64,000 nt of DNA from Conchocele bisecta (Eukaryota > Mollusca > Bivalvia > Lucinida > Thyasiridae). Under the pieces are notes generated by a model that saw only the letters and a program-made list of their open reading frames with translations, did not search any database and was not told the origin of the DNA. Shown here one piece after another: positions 13,701-28,700 of this stretch (positions are counted from its first letter, which is position 1; every line of letters starts with the position of its first letter). Position numbers and translations under genes: made by a program. The stretch lies in assembly GCA_029237695.1 (NCBI GenBank), contig CM055266.1, forward strand, positions 121,882,569 through 121,946,568. Direction: 5' to 3'.

Positions 13701-16700
13701 TTCACACTAACACTATTTTCTTGTAAACAATTATTGGATTTACATTTATTGAGCATAGGCTGCATATGCAGCCTATGCTCAATAAATGTAAAGCCATAAA
13801 ATGTAATTTGCAGACGATCTTAAATTTTCACTTACGAACATTTCAGTCGTAAGAAGTTTAATTTAGTGAAATGGGTCCCACGTGCGCGGGGTAACGATTC
13901 AGGATGACCTACGTCACAGTCGATTGTTAAAAACTCCGTCAGTTCCATGGTGATGACGGTTGACTGCCGTTTGCTGCGGTGCGCGATCGCTAGCTCCTGG
14001 AAAACAACGATGCACGAGTATTTACATTTGAATCAGGCCATGTACCTGAGACGATTTTCAGTATCTCATAAAAATGTTAACGAAATTTCCAACATTTTCC
14101 GCAAATGACAAGTTGACGAAATTGTCAGAGCACTGCATTTTTATGAAACTTTCGTTAACATTCGGCGTAATTTACAGAAATTATCACAGTTTCTGTACAT
14201 ATTTTCATGAAAACATGCATATCTTCTAAGGTACAAAATCACATGGCTTGTATCATTTATGAATATAAATATATATGTGGATTCAGAAGATGAAATAAGC
14301 TACTGTAAGCATTTGGTTATACTTTGGTTCGATATGTTATCTTTATAATGGTTAGATGACATTTTATCAAGATGGTATTTACTACATGATTAATATACGA
14401 CGTGTGCTTTCATTCGGATCGAACGTGTGTGACTGCTTATTGTTCCTTTAAGTATTCTCCATGTCACGACTCTATGTGAATCATGCCGCGTTGTTATGTT
14501 GCATGCATATGAATCACTCATGTTCAGTGCAGCGTGAATATGTGCAGCTTGTCTAAAACTCCTGGGGCCAGTTTCACTAACCTTCGTATGACTAAAATGT
14601 TCGTAACTGCAAATTTAGGATCATCTGTAAATTTAAATTGATGGATTTACATTTATTGAGCATAGGCTGCAAATGCAGCCTATGACCAATAAATGTAAAT
14701 ACAATAATTGTTTATAAGAAAACATTGTTAATGTGAAATTTACAGACTATCATAATTTTGCAATTACGAACATTTTAGTCGTACGAAGTTTAGTGAAACG
14801 GCCCCCTGATGGCGATACCAGTGCAGTAATCATCAAGCAACACTATTAGCCAGTGCATTATCAAAATATGCGGCCAAAAATGTGTATATCTGAACATTTA
14901 TAAAACAATCCAAACACACGTGCTGGATAAAAAATCGAATACTTACATCTGCCTAAAAGGAGAAATAACACAATTAAATCACAGTTCTATAGCAGGAATA
15001 CGTGTACATGTAGTTATATGATGCATGCACATTTAACAATATTCTAAGGTCACGACATGTTAATAAACTTGTTTAAAGACATACAGTGTTGGTCAGACAT
15101 CTCACAGTTGCGAGGTGTAAGTTCCCGTATAAATTCGTATACATGTAGACACATGTTTATTGCATAAAACCGACTTTCACATTGCCATAGCATGGATGTA
15201 TTAAAATCATAATACACCATACTCGGCGTAATATACAATGTACAAGCAAATGGCACTCTGTCTCACGACTATGGAAGCGTCCAGTAGCCTATTTCATCAA
15301 CATTGCAAAGTATACTTTAGTAGCAAAGTATACTTTGAGGGAGAAATTTTCAATTTTATGATAAATTTATTAATTTTTATTATACTGAATTTATTACATT
15401 ATCACAGCCATTTTGGCTGTGATAATGTAATACATTCAGTATAATAATTCTGCATACTTTTAATCATCAAATATATGCAGTAATTAGTTTTATATGAAAT
15501 AATGCATTTCAGGAAAAATAAATGATTGCTCCCTCAAAGTATACTTTGCTAGAAAAGTATACTTTGCAATGTTGGTGAAATCGGCTACTAGTGTCAATGC
15601 TAACATATTTATATCTCTTAATTGGGAGATAATAAGTCCTATTTATGAGATACTAAGTCCTAATTAGGAGACCACTGTGTTAATTTAATATGATAGTACA
15701 CACTTAACTAAATCATCAGTTTTGAAGGATCCTCTGAAGACATAGAGGATATTCTTATTTTTGCAACGAATACATATATGTCATAATTGTTGCAAAAATA
15801 TGAAGGTGCGCGTTATGAATATAGATAGCGGAAGTAGTCGTATTTTCACCGGAAGTTGTTTATTTCATCGATGAGAACATATGACTTTTATTTACATCGT
15901 ATAACTATGTATTTCATGGGTAGGTATATAATAAACAGTAATAAGTAAACAGTAAAGCTACTCCAGCATGTAAATATGCGTTATGAATATAGATAGCGGA
16001 AGTAGTCGTATTTTCACCGGAAGTTGTTTATTTCATCGATGAGAACATATGACTTTTATTTACATCGTATCACTATGTATTTCATGAGTAGGTATATAAT
16101 AAAATATGGTAGTTGCTTAATGCATTCACGTATGAAACATGGGAATGTGGTCATACATGTACGTGTACCCATGCAACTGACTTAGTTCACAGCTACATAC
16201 AGGATATTTAATGTGTATTTAGTGAAGCTAAATGGGGCTGGAAACTACACATAAGACAGATAGTTTAAACCATGACAGACACTTAGCTAAACACTCACCC
16301 CAAAGTTTTCCCCTTTCCCAAGTGTTACCCGTGTTTTGGCATATGGCGATCCACTTTCCGTCGTGGCAACGACAACTGAAACAACAATAATGTATCTGGA
16401 ACCATTATAGGAATGAATGGCCTTACAAAAATTACAATTTTCGAAAAGAAATCCCAAAAAAAAAAAAAATATATATTTTTTATTTTTTTTTCGAAAATTG
16501 TAATTTTTTAAGGCCTCGTCCAGTATTCCCGCGACTTTTCCAAGTTTATATCCCCGATAAATTCCACAAAAAGGCCATTCATTCCCTATAATTCCAGCAT
16601 TTGAAATAAATTCATCAAGAAAATGTGTTTATTGTCCGTTTTCTTAAGAATTATTTTAACTGCGCCTCACGGTTACGGAAAGTAGTTCGGCGTGGGAGTT

Positions 16701-19700
16701 TACTGGGATATAAATTTTGGACAGAGACTTACTACGGGCCAATCAAATGTTAGGGAATTGTGTAAATATTTTTGTGCTGGAATTATTATGGTATGTGGGA
16801 GTCGGTATTTCACCCTTACACATCCTATATTCAATTTGGCTTTCCATGCACATTTTTTGACTATTGTTTGCTTCACGTAACTTGCCCACATTTTACGGCT
16901 ATATAAACAATGCAAACACAATATTTGTTTCGATAATATTAAAATACAGCAACATTTAAGAATGACCCTTCTTTTTATTTCGTTAATTTGGTCCAATATT
17001 GATTTTATTTAAACAAAATAATTTCCCCATGTTAAATTCCCATACACGAGTGAAGATGTCTATTGGAATTTAACATGGGGATTTATTTATAATTTCAGAA
17101 ATACTGGACCGATTTTCAAAATTTAACTTTTGTTTTCATAGGTCATTTCGAAGCTATCGAGTCAGCTTTCGGAGTAAATTTCTAAACATTTCGTATTTTT
17201 GACTCCTCCCACAGCTCCTCTACCTCCTTTTTCCCCATGTTAAATGTTTGATAAAATTTATATATTATCGAAAATAAATAAAATTTATGTCGTTTGAACG
17301 TAATGAATTAGAAATAAATTATTTTTCTCTGGCGGTCGGCGGGACAACCTTGTACAATATTAAGAATATTGATTGATGGTAACGCGCTTGCGAATGTGCA
17401 GTTGTGCGCGTTTTCGCGCCAAACGTGGTCACTAGGTTTGACCACTGGCGGAATCTTGTCATTCAAGTGTTGACCGACACTAGAGCGACACGTATTTTTT
17501 TCCTGCTGGTTTGCGTCGTGGTGTGGCGGTTTCGAGTACAATTTGGTCGAGATTATTGGACAGCTAGCTAAACAACGGAAGGTATTCGGCAGGCAATTCA
17601 ACAGCAAGTCGGACTGCAGATTGGGGTGTAGTTGTCGGGCATGAAAGGCGACATTGAGCGGGAGCGTTTGGCAGTTGAGGCCGAGGTGTAGAAGATCCGT
17701 GCAGCGGGTGAATACACGTGGATAACACAGGGTAAAACGATTCGATTGATTTTTAGTTCTGGCATTGCAGAGCAGATGTCAATTCAATTCAATTCAGAGT
17801 TATGACATAATAGTATTTCCAAATGTGCGTTTGAAGCGTTACTTTGTTTAATTTCTAATGTGTGAAGAGTGACCTAAGACTTTTGTTAATACACACTTTA
17901 TTAGGTAAGTTTATGGTACTATGGTTGTGTCATATTGTAGTATTGTGTCTTAATAACAATATAGCGAAGCATGTCACATCACCATGCATATGTTTTCTAT
18001 AGTTTAGTGTGCGAAGTGTAAATGCACATTTTTACTGTATAGCGTGGTGTCGCGATACAGTGAAACCTGTTGCCTATATAGCGGACAACGTGAAGCTAGG
18101 TTGGAGATTGTGAATGCAGTATTCATTAAACCCCATTGCCAACTTCTAAGGACAGAAGCGAGACCCTTTTGCAAAAGAAAAAAATAAACAGTCTACATTT
18201 GCTAATACGTAAAAACAGAAACGTATATGCCCCCTTCTCCGTCATACTGTTGCTGTTTTGTGTCCCCATACTGTTTCAGGATAAGGAAATATGCCAGTAT
18301 TTCGCCGTTGGGCCCAGAGCAGTTCATGTTTGGGGGCATGGTGCCACATGAGGGGCCGATGTATCATTGGCGCAGCCGTATTCAGGGCCGTTGGCGCAGA
18401 ATGGAGTCGGTGGAGACGTGTAACAAAACGAAGGCGGACAATTTAAAAGATGAGTATTGCCCGAATCATGATTTGTACAGGAATTTGGATTTTCCTGTGC
18501 TGGGTTGCAGTTATTTTTGAAATACTGGGACTGGTCTTGATCGTATCTCACATGGGCGTATGCACATGGGATAATACATATTTTATGAATGGCATTTGGT
18601 GGTAATTTGACTATATCTGATATTCTTCAGTCAGAGCCACAATTACGTTCTTCATGCTTCATCTATGTTGCGTGTTGGCTGGTGGAGTCATTATATTACG
18701 TACTGGGTATACTGAATATTTCATGATTGATATTCGGTATTATATTACCGGGAGAGGATGTTTTGCACTCGGCTAATTTGAAAATTTGCTAATGCGTATC
18801 AGCTAAATCCCCGATAAATTCCACAAAAAGGCCATTCATTCCTTATAATTCCAGCATTTGAAATAAATTCATCAAGAAAATGTGTTTATTTTCCGTTTTC
18901 TTAAGAATTATTTTAACTGCGCCTCACGGTTACGGAAAGTAGTTCGGCATGGGAGTTTACTGGGATATAAATTTTGGACAGAACTTGCTACGGACCAATC
19001 AAATGTTAGGGAATTGTGTAAATATTTTTGTGCTGGAATTATTGCTGTATATGTCATGCCCTGGTCAATTATTGATGATTGGTATGTGGTGGACACGATT
19101 TATATTATTGAGTATCCCTACCGATGTTTTGGGTGGGCTCATGGTGTCAAAATATTGCGTACTATTCAATTCACTGAATATTTGATGATTCTATTTTGCT
19201 GGCCATGATTTTTGTTCTTGAGTATTGTCACTTATGTTTTGGGTGGGCTGGTGGAGTCCTTGAGTATTGAGTATACTGAAGATTATATAATTGGTCTATG
19301 GTGGACATGATTTATGTTCTTGAGTATACCCACCCATGTTTGGGCGGGCTAGTTGTGATATGATAATATACTTACCCACGTTTGGGCGGGCTGGTGGAGC
19401 CATGATAATACGCATAAGATATACTGAAGATTTGTTGATTGGCCTGAGGCGGCAGGGCATGATTTAAGTTCTTCAGTATATTTACCCACGTTTGGGTGGG
19501 CTGGCGGAGCCATGATAATACGTATAAGCTATACTGAAGATTTGTTTAGTGGTATGAGGCGGCAGGACGTGACTTAAGTTCCTTAGAATACATACATACC
19601 CACGTGTGGGTAGGCTGGCGGAGCCAGATGTACACTGATAATCGTGGGGTACACTTTATATTTTTGAATATAGACATCCGTGCTATGCACATATTGACGT

Positions 19701-22700
19701 GATTTATTATACAAACGATTCTAATTGTATCATAAAAACATGAATCTGATGTTATAACATCGAATGAGAACAAGTATAACGGCTTCAGCAAAGGCCTACT
19801 ATGTGGGTCTATGTATATATTGGTCAGAGACAATTTCATGTAGTTATGTTTTATCAGGTTTCTTGTAGCTGAGATAATATTCGCAAACCTGATGTGGTAG
19901 TTTATTTTAAATTAAATTAGAATCTGGAAATGTATATGAATGAATTGACACCTTGTGGCGAATTATTTTATGGATTGAATCAGTGTTATTGGAATTAATT
20001 TTCATTAATAATATTTAATGTGTCTTGGTGTCAGATTTAATGCGAGCTATTGTGTCATCGTGACGGTGTTCTTTTCGTACATATATATTAATTATGTTAT
20101 ATAAATGTTTTCACCCATATGTATTGTTTGGATAGTTCAACTATATATTCCAGATATATGGGGAGACATTGAGCAATACCGGATGTGATCGTTGGCAATG
20201 TCCGTCTGCTTCCTGAACTACTACTGGAGAGCCCAGCGGATTCTACAAGAATAACATATTTCCGAGGATTCAGAAAATGTGATGAGTGGGCTTCTGTTGG
20301 TAGTTTTGGAGGCGGTGTGATTTTGTTCGCGAAAACATTGCATGTGGTAGGTTATTTGGCGTCTATTATTCAGATGGTAAATATTAAATGGTCACTTACA
20401 CAAACATGGGACTTGGGAAGATTATGTTCCACTACTAATGAGAATTTGATTAAAAACATTGAAAGAGCCTGATATAGACATGTACCTAACGTTTTTAAGA
20501 ATAAAACAGTGGGAATTATTCAGAAAGTATACATGTCTATGTCCATTTGTATAATTATTTTACAAAGAAGAATGTGTGTATTTTCCGTACTACATGTATT
20601 AGTATTTGTTATATTTTGTTACAGTATTCATGATTTCTCAGAAAAAAAATTGCTGGTACATGTAGTTAGATGTGATATTGTGTTTCATCAATGTTATATG
20701 CCAATGTTTACTGCGAAAGCAAAACTGACATGCACATGTGCTTGGTGTGGTTTTTGCGAAGTTTGATAGTGTTATGTCCGTTAAAATGGTTTTGATAATT
20801 ACCTGGTATCAAATTCAGAGATTTTTATCTGAAGGTTTCGCCATGACAAGACGTTATTTTGTTTTATAGTTTGTACATACATGTATGTATCTGTGTATCG
20901 ATATATGCATGTAAGTGTGTATATACTTATATTTGTGCATATGTATATTCTAGACATAGCTACATGTGTAATTAATTTGCAAGGTATATTATCCAAATGA
21001 TATATTTAATAAAAATGGACTGTTTTAGCAATATTGTTTTAAGTCTGATAATACCACGTATTAAACGGTGTTATATTCTACAGAACAATATGCATTTAAA
21101 GTAATGATCTATAAGATTAATGTGTCATAAAGCTTGGGTCTATAAATTATATCTTTACTGAGAATATCAACATTTCCCCGTTCTTTAGATTCGAATGTCG
21201 CGTCGCCTGCTTGTCTAAAATACTATACAATGATGTATTTTGCTTGATTAAATGCTAAATATAAGTGAGTGTTGCGTTTGTATAAGGTTGTTCCCGGGGG
21301 AATTGCCAGAGAAATAACATTTATGTCGTTTGAACGTAGTGAATTAGAAATAAATTATTTTTCTCTGGCGGTCGGCGGGACAACCTTGTACAATGTTAAG
21401 AATATTGATTGATGGCAACGCGCTTGCGCGTGTGCAGTCGTGCGCATTTTCGCGCCAAGCGTGGTCACTAGGTGTGACCACTGGCGGAATCTTGTCATTC
21501 ACGTGTTGACCGACACTAGAGCGACACGTATTTTTGTCGCAATGGTAATATGGTAGGAATTGATTTAGTTATGTAGTTATTTAGGACAGGTTATAGGATT
21601 GGATGTGTTTATAGTAAGAAATGCGTGTTTCTAAAATGTCGCGTCGCCTGCTTGTCTAAAGTACTATAGAATGATGTATTTTGCTTGATTAAATGCTAAA
21701 TATAAGTGAGTGTTGCGTTTGTATAAGGTTGTTCCCAGGGAAAATGCCAGAGAATAGTGTTTTTTTCATTGTTTATATAGCCGTAAAATTTGCACAGGTT
21801 TCGTGAAACAGCCAGTAGTTCAATCATGAAAATATGCATATTTAAAAAAACAACAAAACAAAGCAATACTGACAAATGCTGCATGTTGGCTTTATGGTCT
21901 ATAGAAGAGTATTTTCCTATATGGAGAAAGGCGATGCAGCAATTTTATATTATTTTATTTCAAATTGGAAATTACATATACATTTCAATCTAACATGTCA
22001 TGAAAGAGCAATGATATCATAAACTTGGAAAAGTCGCGGGAATACTGGACGAGGCCTTCCGGCCTTCGTCCAGTATTTCCGCGACTTTTCCAAGTTCATA
22101 CCTCAAGGTCATGAAAGAGCAATGATGTCATACCTCTTCCATATAATATAAAGTAGAAATATTGTGGATCATGACCCTGCTTGACGATAATTCGTTTTGG
22201 CCCGAAACTGAAAATAATGAACATGCATACATGCATCAGCTGGTTAAATATAAATACTAGTATTATACATATAGTATAGCGACTAATTTCAAATGTGTTG
22301 GTAAGTTGCATTGTAATACATGCCATTGCAAGCACAATACAAACTATTTTCTACTATTATCGTAATTTCAACTACGGACTACTGTCTTAATTAAATTTAA
22401 CTTTTGATAGGCTTGTCTAAAATGGTTTTATTGCGTATTTAACCTAAACCTTTAGCGTAAATAGCGCACTCGTGCCTATCGCCTACCTTTGAAACATGCC
22501 ATGCGCTGCCAAATCTTTCTGCATCCTAAGTGGGTAGTCGGCGATGGAGTCGATACCCCGGAGAGCGATCATTGCCTGAGGTTACAATTTAGATATACAT
22601 GTACGTACTTTCATTTTACTGGGGAAAACGCCATTACCTATACATAAACACATGTGTAGAGACATGTTATGTGTCGCATTTGAAGAATTAAGCATTAAAA

Positions 22701-25700
22701 ATGTCGTAGCCCAAATATTATTTTAACTTGACGGTGATTAACAAACATTGTATTTGCAATTGCCACACGGTGCTAATTTATAAAAAAAAATAATAATACA
22801 ATTACAGCGTCTAGTTCTCTCAGACACAGATTAAATACAGCACCAGATCCTGCTAAATCATCCATATGCAAAATTATGTCACACCGAATTACAAGGTTAT
22901 ACCTCACATCTTTTGTTGCCTAAATTCCGCCTCTGGGGTTGGCCTAAATTCCGTCTCACGCCAGATATTTTTTTCCCATTCACGGCACTAACCACCTATT
23001 CTATTTATCCCGTCAACACTTACAAATGGCTTTAAAATTCAAAGAAATAACCCCAGCCATCGCACATATTCATACGCAGTGATTAAATCGTATTGACAGG
23101 ATATCAACAACGTTTCACGGCACCCTGTTTCACGGCACATACGCACTGTGTTGACGGGATAAATTGTTTTATCCCGTCAACAAAGTGACTATGTGCCATG
23201 AAACACAGTGCCGTGAAACATTTTTGATATCCTGTCAATACGAACTAATCACTGCGTATGAATATGTGCGGTGGCTGGGGTTATATATGTTTTTGTTTTG
23301 CATTTTAAAGCCATTTGTAGGTGTTGACGGGATAAATAGAATAGTAGGTTAGTGCCGTGACTGGGAAACATATCTGGCGCGGCACGGAAACGGGATGTGC
23401 TCGGCAGAGCCTCGCCCATCCCGTTTCCTAAGCCTTGCCAGATACTTTTTCCCATTCACGGCACTAACCTACTATTCTCTGTTTATGTGACATTGCCTAT
23501 CGGTGCCCGTCAATACACCATACAGAATACATTACAGACACATACACGGACGCGTTCGTTCAACCATAGCCGCCATTGGGACAATTCCCTCTCTGGTATA
23601 CATGTATTTACAACAGCTACATATGCAGTTGGCATATATTTCACTCTTCACATAACCTGTATAGTCATACGTACGTAATATATTTCTGCTTCCGTTCGTT
23701 TTGATGGCCGAACACTCATTATTCGCCTGGCTTCCTGTGACATCCGCATCTACAGATGGTACATGTATATATACGTATAGCAGGTAGCATATTGGTTTTG
23801 TATAAATATAATTAGATGTAATAGCTGTACCTGTATGTGCCGAAAATGTATGGTGCTGTAAATCTTATTAAAGTGCGTTATCTGATAGTATGCGGAAATA
23901 ACTTTGGAATCGCATTTGATTTGTTATTTTATCAATGTGTTTCTGTATTTAAGTATAGGATAGACACTGAGTGGAGTTGGATACGAGATATATCACGAGA
24001 CCGTTAGGTCGAGTGATATATCTCGTGTCCAACTCCACGAAGTGTCTATCTGACTTAGACCACGTGACTTTCAGGTGCGTATGTAACTATTTTATTTTGG
24101 GTATACAAAACGGAAATGTATTCCATTTCCCGACAATTGGAAGCGTCACAGATAATACATACATGTATGAACGTAATATTTTTCATTTGAAGCAAATGGA
24201 AGTAATGTAGTCGAATTGGTCAGCACACGTTCATTGAAATTGGACGTTTTAGTCATACACCGCATAGTGAAAATGACCCGGTCTCGACATGCCAAAATGC
24301 ACCAGCTACGCACATGAGTACTCCATACGTCAGACTTCCCGTGCAACTCAATGCTACATGTACATTGTACACTCTCCACAATCATTCATTACACATGTGC
24401 GCCACAGTTTACTGTGTACTTCTATATAATGTGCTATGGATACGTTGGGCCAATATTCGGCGTCCGAGGACGTGACCATTTCGCAACTCGATATTATTCT
24501 GACACAGGAGTTACAGAATTTGAACGTTCTAACGAATGACCGATTTAAGACAGTGTCTGTGGTGACGGTAGAAGAGTTAGAAAAGCGAAAACTAGAGCGA
24601 GTACCGAAAAATACTCGACGGCAGAATTGTTGGGCCGTGAGCGCGAATGAACAGTGGGCAAGTTGGAGGAACACACAGGCAGATACCCTTATGGGTGACG
24701 CCGGATTAGTGCCGGTGGATCTGGCGAAAGAGTCAGTGTTAACGCTGGATTATTGGTTATCTAGATTCATACTTGAGTGTCGGAGGAAGGACGGCAAGCC
24801 GTATCCACCGGCTACATTATATAACATTAGCAGCGCCTTGCAGAGACACCTTAGAGAGGTTTGTGGACGCGTGGACGTCAACATGTTGGACCCAAAAGAC
24901 CATTCGTTTGCTGAATTCCGGAAGCAACTGGACAGTAGAATGAAAGAACTCACGAATGAAGGTAATAATTATATACTTATACATCTAAATCCGAGAGGAA
25001 AACGGTATATTAGATTAAATTATATTGTACATTAGAATTTCAAAGCATACGTCAAACTCCGTGTAGCTCCTTACCATCTAGCATACTCGCGGAGCATGAT
25101 ACCGTCTTACCGTTTGATGAAAAACATTATGAATGATACAAAGACGAACAGCGGACAGTGTAGATCCTGATCAGACTGCGCGGATGCGCAGGCTGATCTG
25201 GGGCTCCGCTGGTTGCATCCCCAATTATGCATATTTTCTCATGATGCGCCACGACAAAATGTGCATAATGTTTCGCTAAATCAGGTATTGACCAGTGTAG
25301 CTCCTGATTATCCAGCACACTAGCGGAGCTTGTTCTGAGTACATAACTCTAATTACATTTCATTACATTGCACTACATAAGAGTTATGACGTAGTTGTAT
25401 TTGTAAATGTGCGTTTTAAGGCAAGTCGAAATAATGGTGTTTTTTATACGTATGATGCTCAATTTACATATACATAGTGAAGTAAGTTATACTTTATAAA
25501 CCATATATGCATGTGACACAAGTAATAATTCATAAAAATGGTTCTACACAGCAATTTCATGGATACATTGAGATGTTTACTCTGGATCGCCAGTTGTTCT
25601 TACATTGCCCGGTGTCAGTATAGTTTCCTTCCTGCTGATCTATATATAACTTCGAGGGCGTTTCGGACCGTAACAGATTCGTTATTTATGTTTGATTGTT

Positions 25701-28700
25701 TTTTCCCAAGTTTAAACTTAATGATATATTAACAGTGAGCATGCGAAAGGTTCATATATCATATGTGATAAAGAATTTTCGCGTATATGTTGATTACGCA
25801 TAGTAAAAAATAGCAAGGTTGTCCCGAAATGGTTTTGGTCCGAGCTTGCTAGCGTCCGAATCGTTAAAATATTATAAATTACTGATTGACGCCTCGGTAT
25901 GTCGTAATGAAATTGAAACACTTTATATTTTCAATGCATTTTAAATCTTACAGACCCTGAACGGCTCAGTATTACAATTTTCGGATTTTTTCAAACACAA
26001 AAACATGTTTGGCAACTGATTTAGTACACAAAACAAACATATACTGCCTAATAGATAGGCCTACATCTCAAGTCTTGAAATTTACATCTTAATCGCAATG
26101 TGAAGACAAGAACAACTTGTTTTGTGTACCACTCAGTGCAAAATGTCAATATTGACAAATTAATTTCCGTAACCCAACGGCTTCGGCTCGGAAGCGAGTC
26201 GATAAACTCCGGCTATCGGAATTCATCGGCCGCGAATCAGGGAGTTGAGCAGTTGACCCGAGCTTCTATCGGAAAATCGATCGGACTTTGACGGAACACG
26301 CACCTGCTGTTTGTTTATCAACAAATATTGATATTTTAATAGACTACAAACTCATTTTTGTACCAAAATTAATGCAAACAGTTTCAAAGTGTGTGTAAAT
26401 AGAAGCCTGTTGGATTTATGTGTGAGAAAACCCAATAGGAGGCCAAATTCGACAACTTGAGCCGTATTGGGGCTTTAATTACATACTTGTACAAATCTAA
26501 ATTCTGTAGTCTAAAAGTTGAGCAAGAAAGGGGTTTAATGGAGATATAAGAAGATTCTGTTTTCGCGATACGCTTATGTATTCATCATTTATATATGAAA
26601 TAAAACAAATTTCAAATCCGACCAGAATATGCCGTTCTTAAAAACTTCTTTTACGGATGTCATATTCCGGACAGCCAGTTTTTGCAGCCGTCACTGCATG
26701 ACAAACTTCCCCTTATTTTGCTTACCACTAGGACAGATAAACAAAATAGATTCAACCAATCAGCATAGAATAGGTGTGGCTTCGTTGAATTCAGAATACA
26801 CCTGTCCCAAAGTCCACTTCCCTATTTGCCTCCAGTCAAACCATCTGATAAGTTGTTTGTTATGCCGAACTATCAATGACCTCCGGCGGCATCTGTTTGA
26901 TCGTAGCTACACACGCGTGTCACTGATTATTTCAGCTCAAAATCCATTTTTTTCTGATTCTGGCTCAGCTGTCTGTTTAACCGTGAATCACAACAAAATT
27001 CCGCACAGATAGTCATCGCCGACGCAGGCGCCGATACAGAACTATTTGCAGGTCTACACGACTTCCGCGAGCACGAAGCTCGATGTCCATCGTAAAGTCT
27101 GGGGGTCCCAAGGACATTTTTAAATGCCAGATCGTCGCAGATGCGATTTCCTGACACCTAGACCACGAAAAAGTCATCCAACTATTCGAGTATTGTAGAT
27201 TTTGTTCTCTCTTTTTTTTTTGCCGGGAGCAGGGGGGGGGTGGGGGGGGAGGGACGGGACGGGACGGGACGGACGGGACGGGACGGGACCCCCTGACCCC
27301 CTGTATCCGCGCCTGCGACGATTGCAATCATCGTAAGTCCCATTTATCATTTATCTAGTCACCGTCACATATCACCCACGACATGGACTTGTCACATGTG
27401 ACTGTGTACCTTCGGACATCTGCGTAATTTCAGGAAATATATTTACAGAAAATGTAATATAATTATTTTCCGTAAATGACGAGCAGAAGTTGAATTTTTT
27501 TTTATTTTACTTCACTAAAGAAAACTATTGTAGATCTAGATCTAATTTTTGTACATGTATTTACTGAAATTACGCAGATGTCCGAAAGTACAAAATCCCA
27601 TGGCGTTTCTCATTTGACGCACACCTGTCATTTGACGATGCGATATCTATACAAAAAGTCGGTATCACGTTACGCGCGTGCCGTCTCGGGCCTCAAAACT
27701 GTGACCCGATAACTATAAATAGATGTCACGTGCTAGTCATGTGTGATCCATCTCCCGCCATATTGAAGACGCTCTGTTTACTTTCTGCTTCGTGTGAGAG
27801 TGACCTTAGAATTTTGCTAATCAACACTTTATTAGGTGAGTTTGTGATAATATTTTCGTGTCATATTGGAATATAGTCTATCAATAACAATATAGCAAAG
27901 TATGAATGTCAATGCCCTGCAGGTTTTTTCTATATTTTAGTGCGCGAATTGTAAATGCTATTACGCACATTTTTACTGTGCAGCGTGGTGTAGCGAATAG
28001 GACAACCTGTTGCCTATAAAGCGGAATATGTGCAGTTATAGCGGAGCATGAACCCGTCATAGTGTACGTATTAGAAGCATTATCAGTGTTCCAATGACAA
28101 ATCGCTAATAGTATAGTTCCTGATCAGACTGCGCGGATTCGCAGGCTGATCTGGGGCTACACTGCTCGCAACCTCATTTGGGCATATTCAAACATGTGTA
28201 TATATCGAGTCGGAGGTATGCCACGCCAAGACTTGTGGTCATATTATGATAATTAGGAATAAAAGACATGCACACACAAATCCATACACATTTGTATTTA
28301 TTTCCAAATCGTCTAAATTGAGTCAAGGTTGCCACTGTTTACTATTAACCATGTTGTCATCAACATGCTCCTGCAAACACGTATTCATTCGTCCATTCGT
28401 TCCTTTTTGAGATCCCGCATTCATTCGTCCGCGCGGTCATTCGTTCATTTAAGCATTATTGCATTCATTTGTGCATTCATTCATTCATCTAATAATTATA
28501 TCCCCCGGACGATAGTCGGGGGATACTATGGATTTGATGTCGTCACGCCTCCGCGTCCGCCACCGCCGCGTCCGCTGCCGCAGACACTTTCGTGTTCGGA
28601 GCATAACTCCAAAACCGTATGCAATATTTTAAAAATACTTCACACATGCATAGATATCGACCCAATGGTGTATCGTATGCAAGAACCGCGACTTTCGAAT

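Noticed and set aside
14947..14952. Six-nucleotide micro-exon (AG|GCAGAT|GTAAGT on the minus strand) between exons 9 and 10
   Set aside because: It would insert two residues in the middle of the FG-ELA cassette. Exons 9 and 10 already join perfectly without it.
24962..25035. Last 24 codons of the 24436 open frame as coding
   Set aside because: Similarity to KIAA1958-like proteins stops at the GAAG|GTAATA donor. The rest reads like intron.
26629..27012. 127-codon ORF as the missing catalytic part of the Crypton-like protein
   Set aside because: None of the R, H-x-x-R or Y signatures of a tyrosine recombinase are present.
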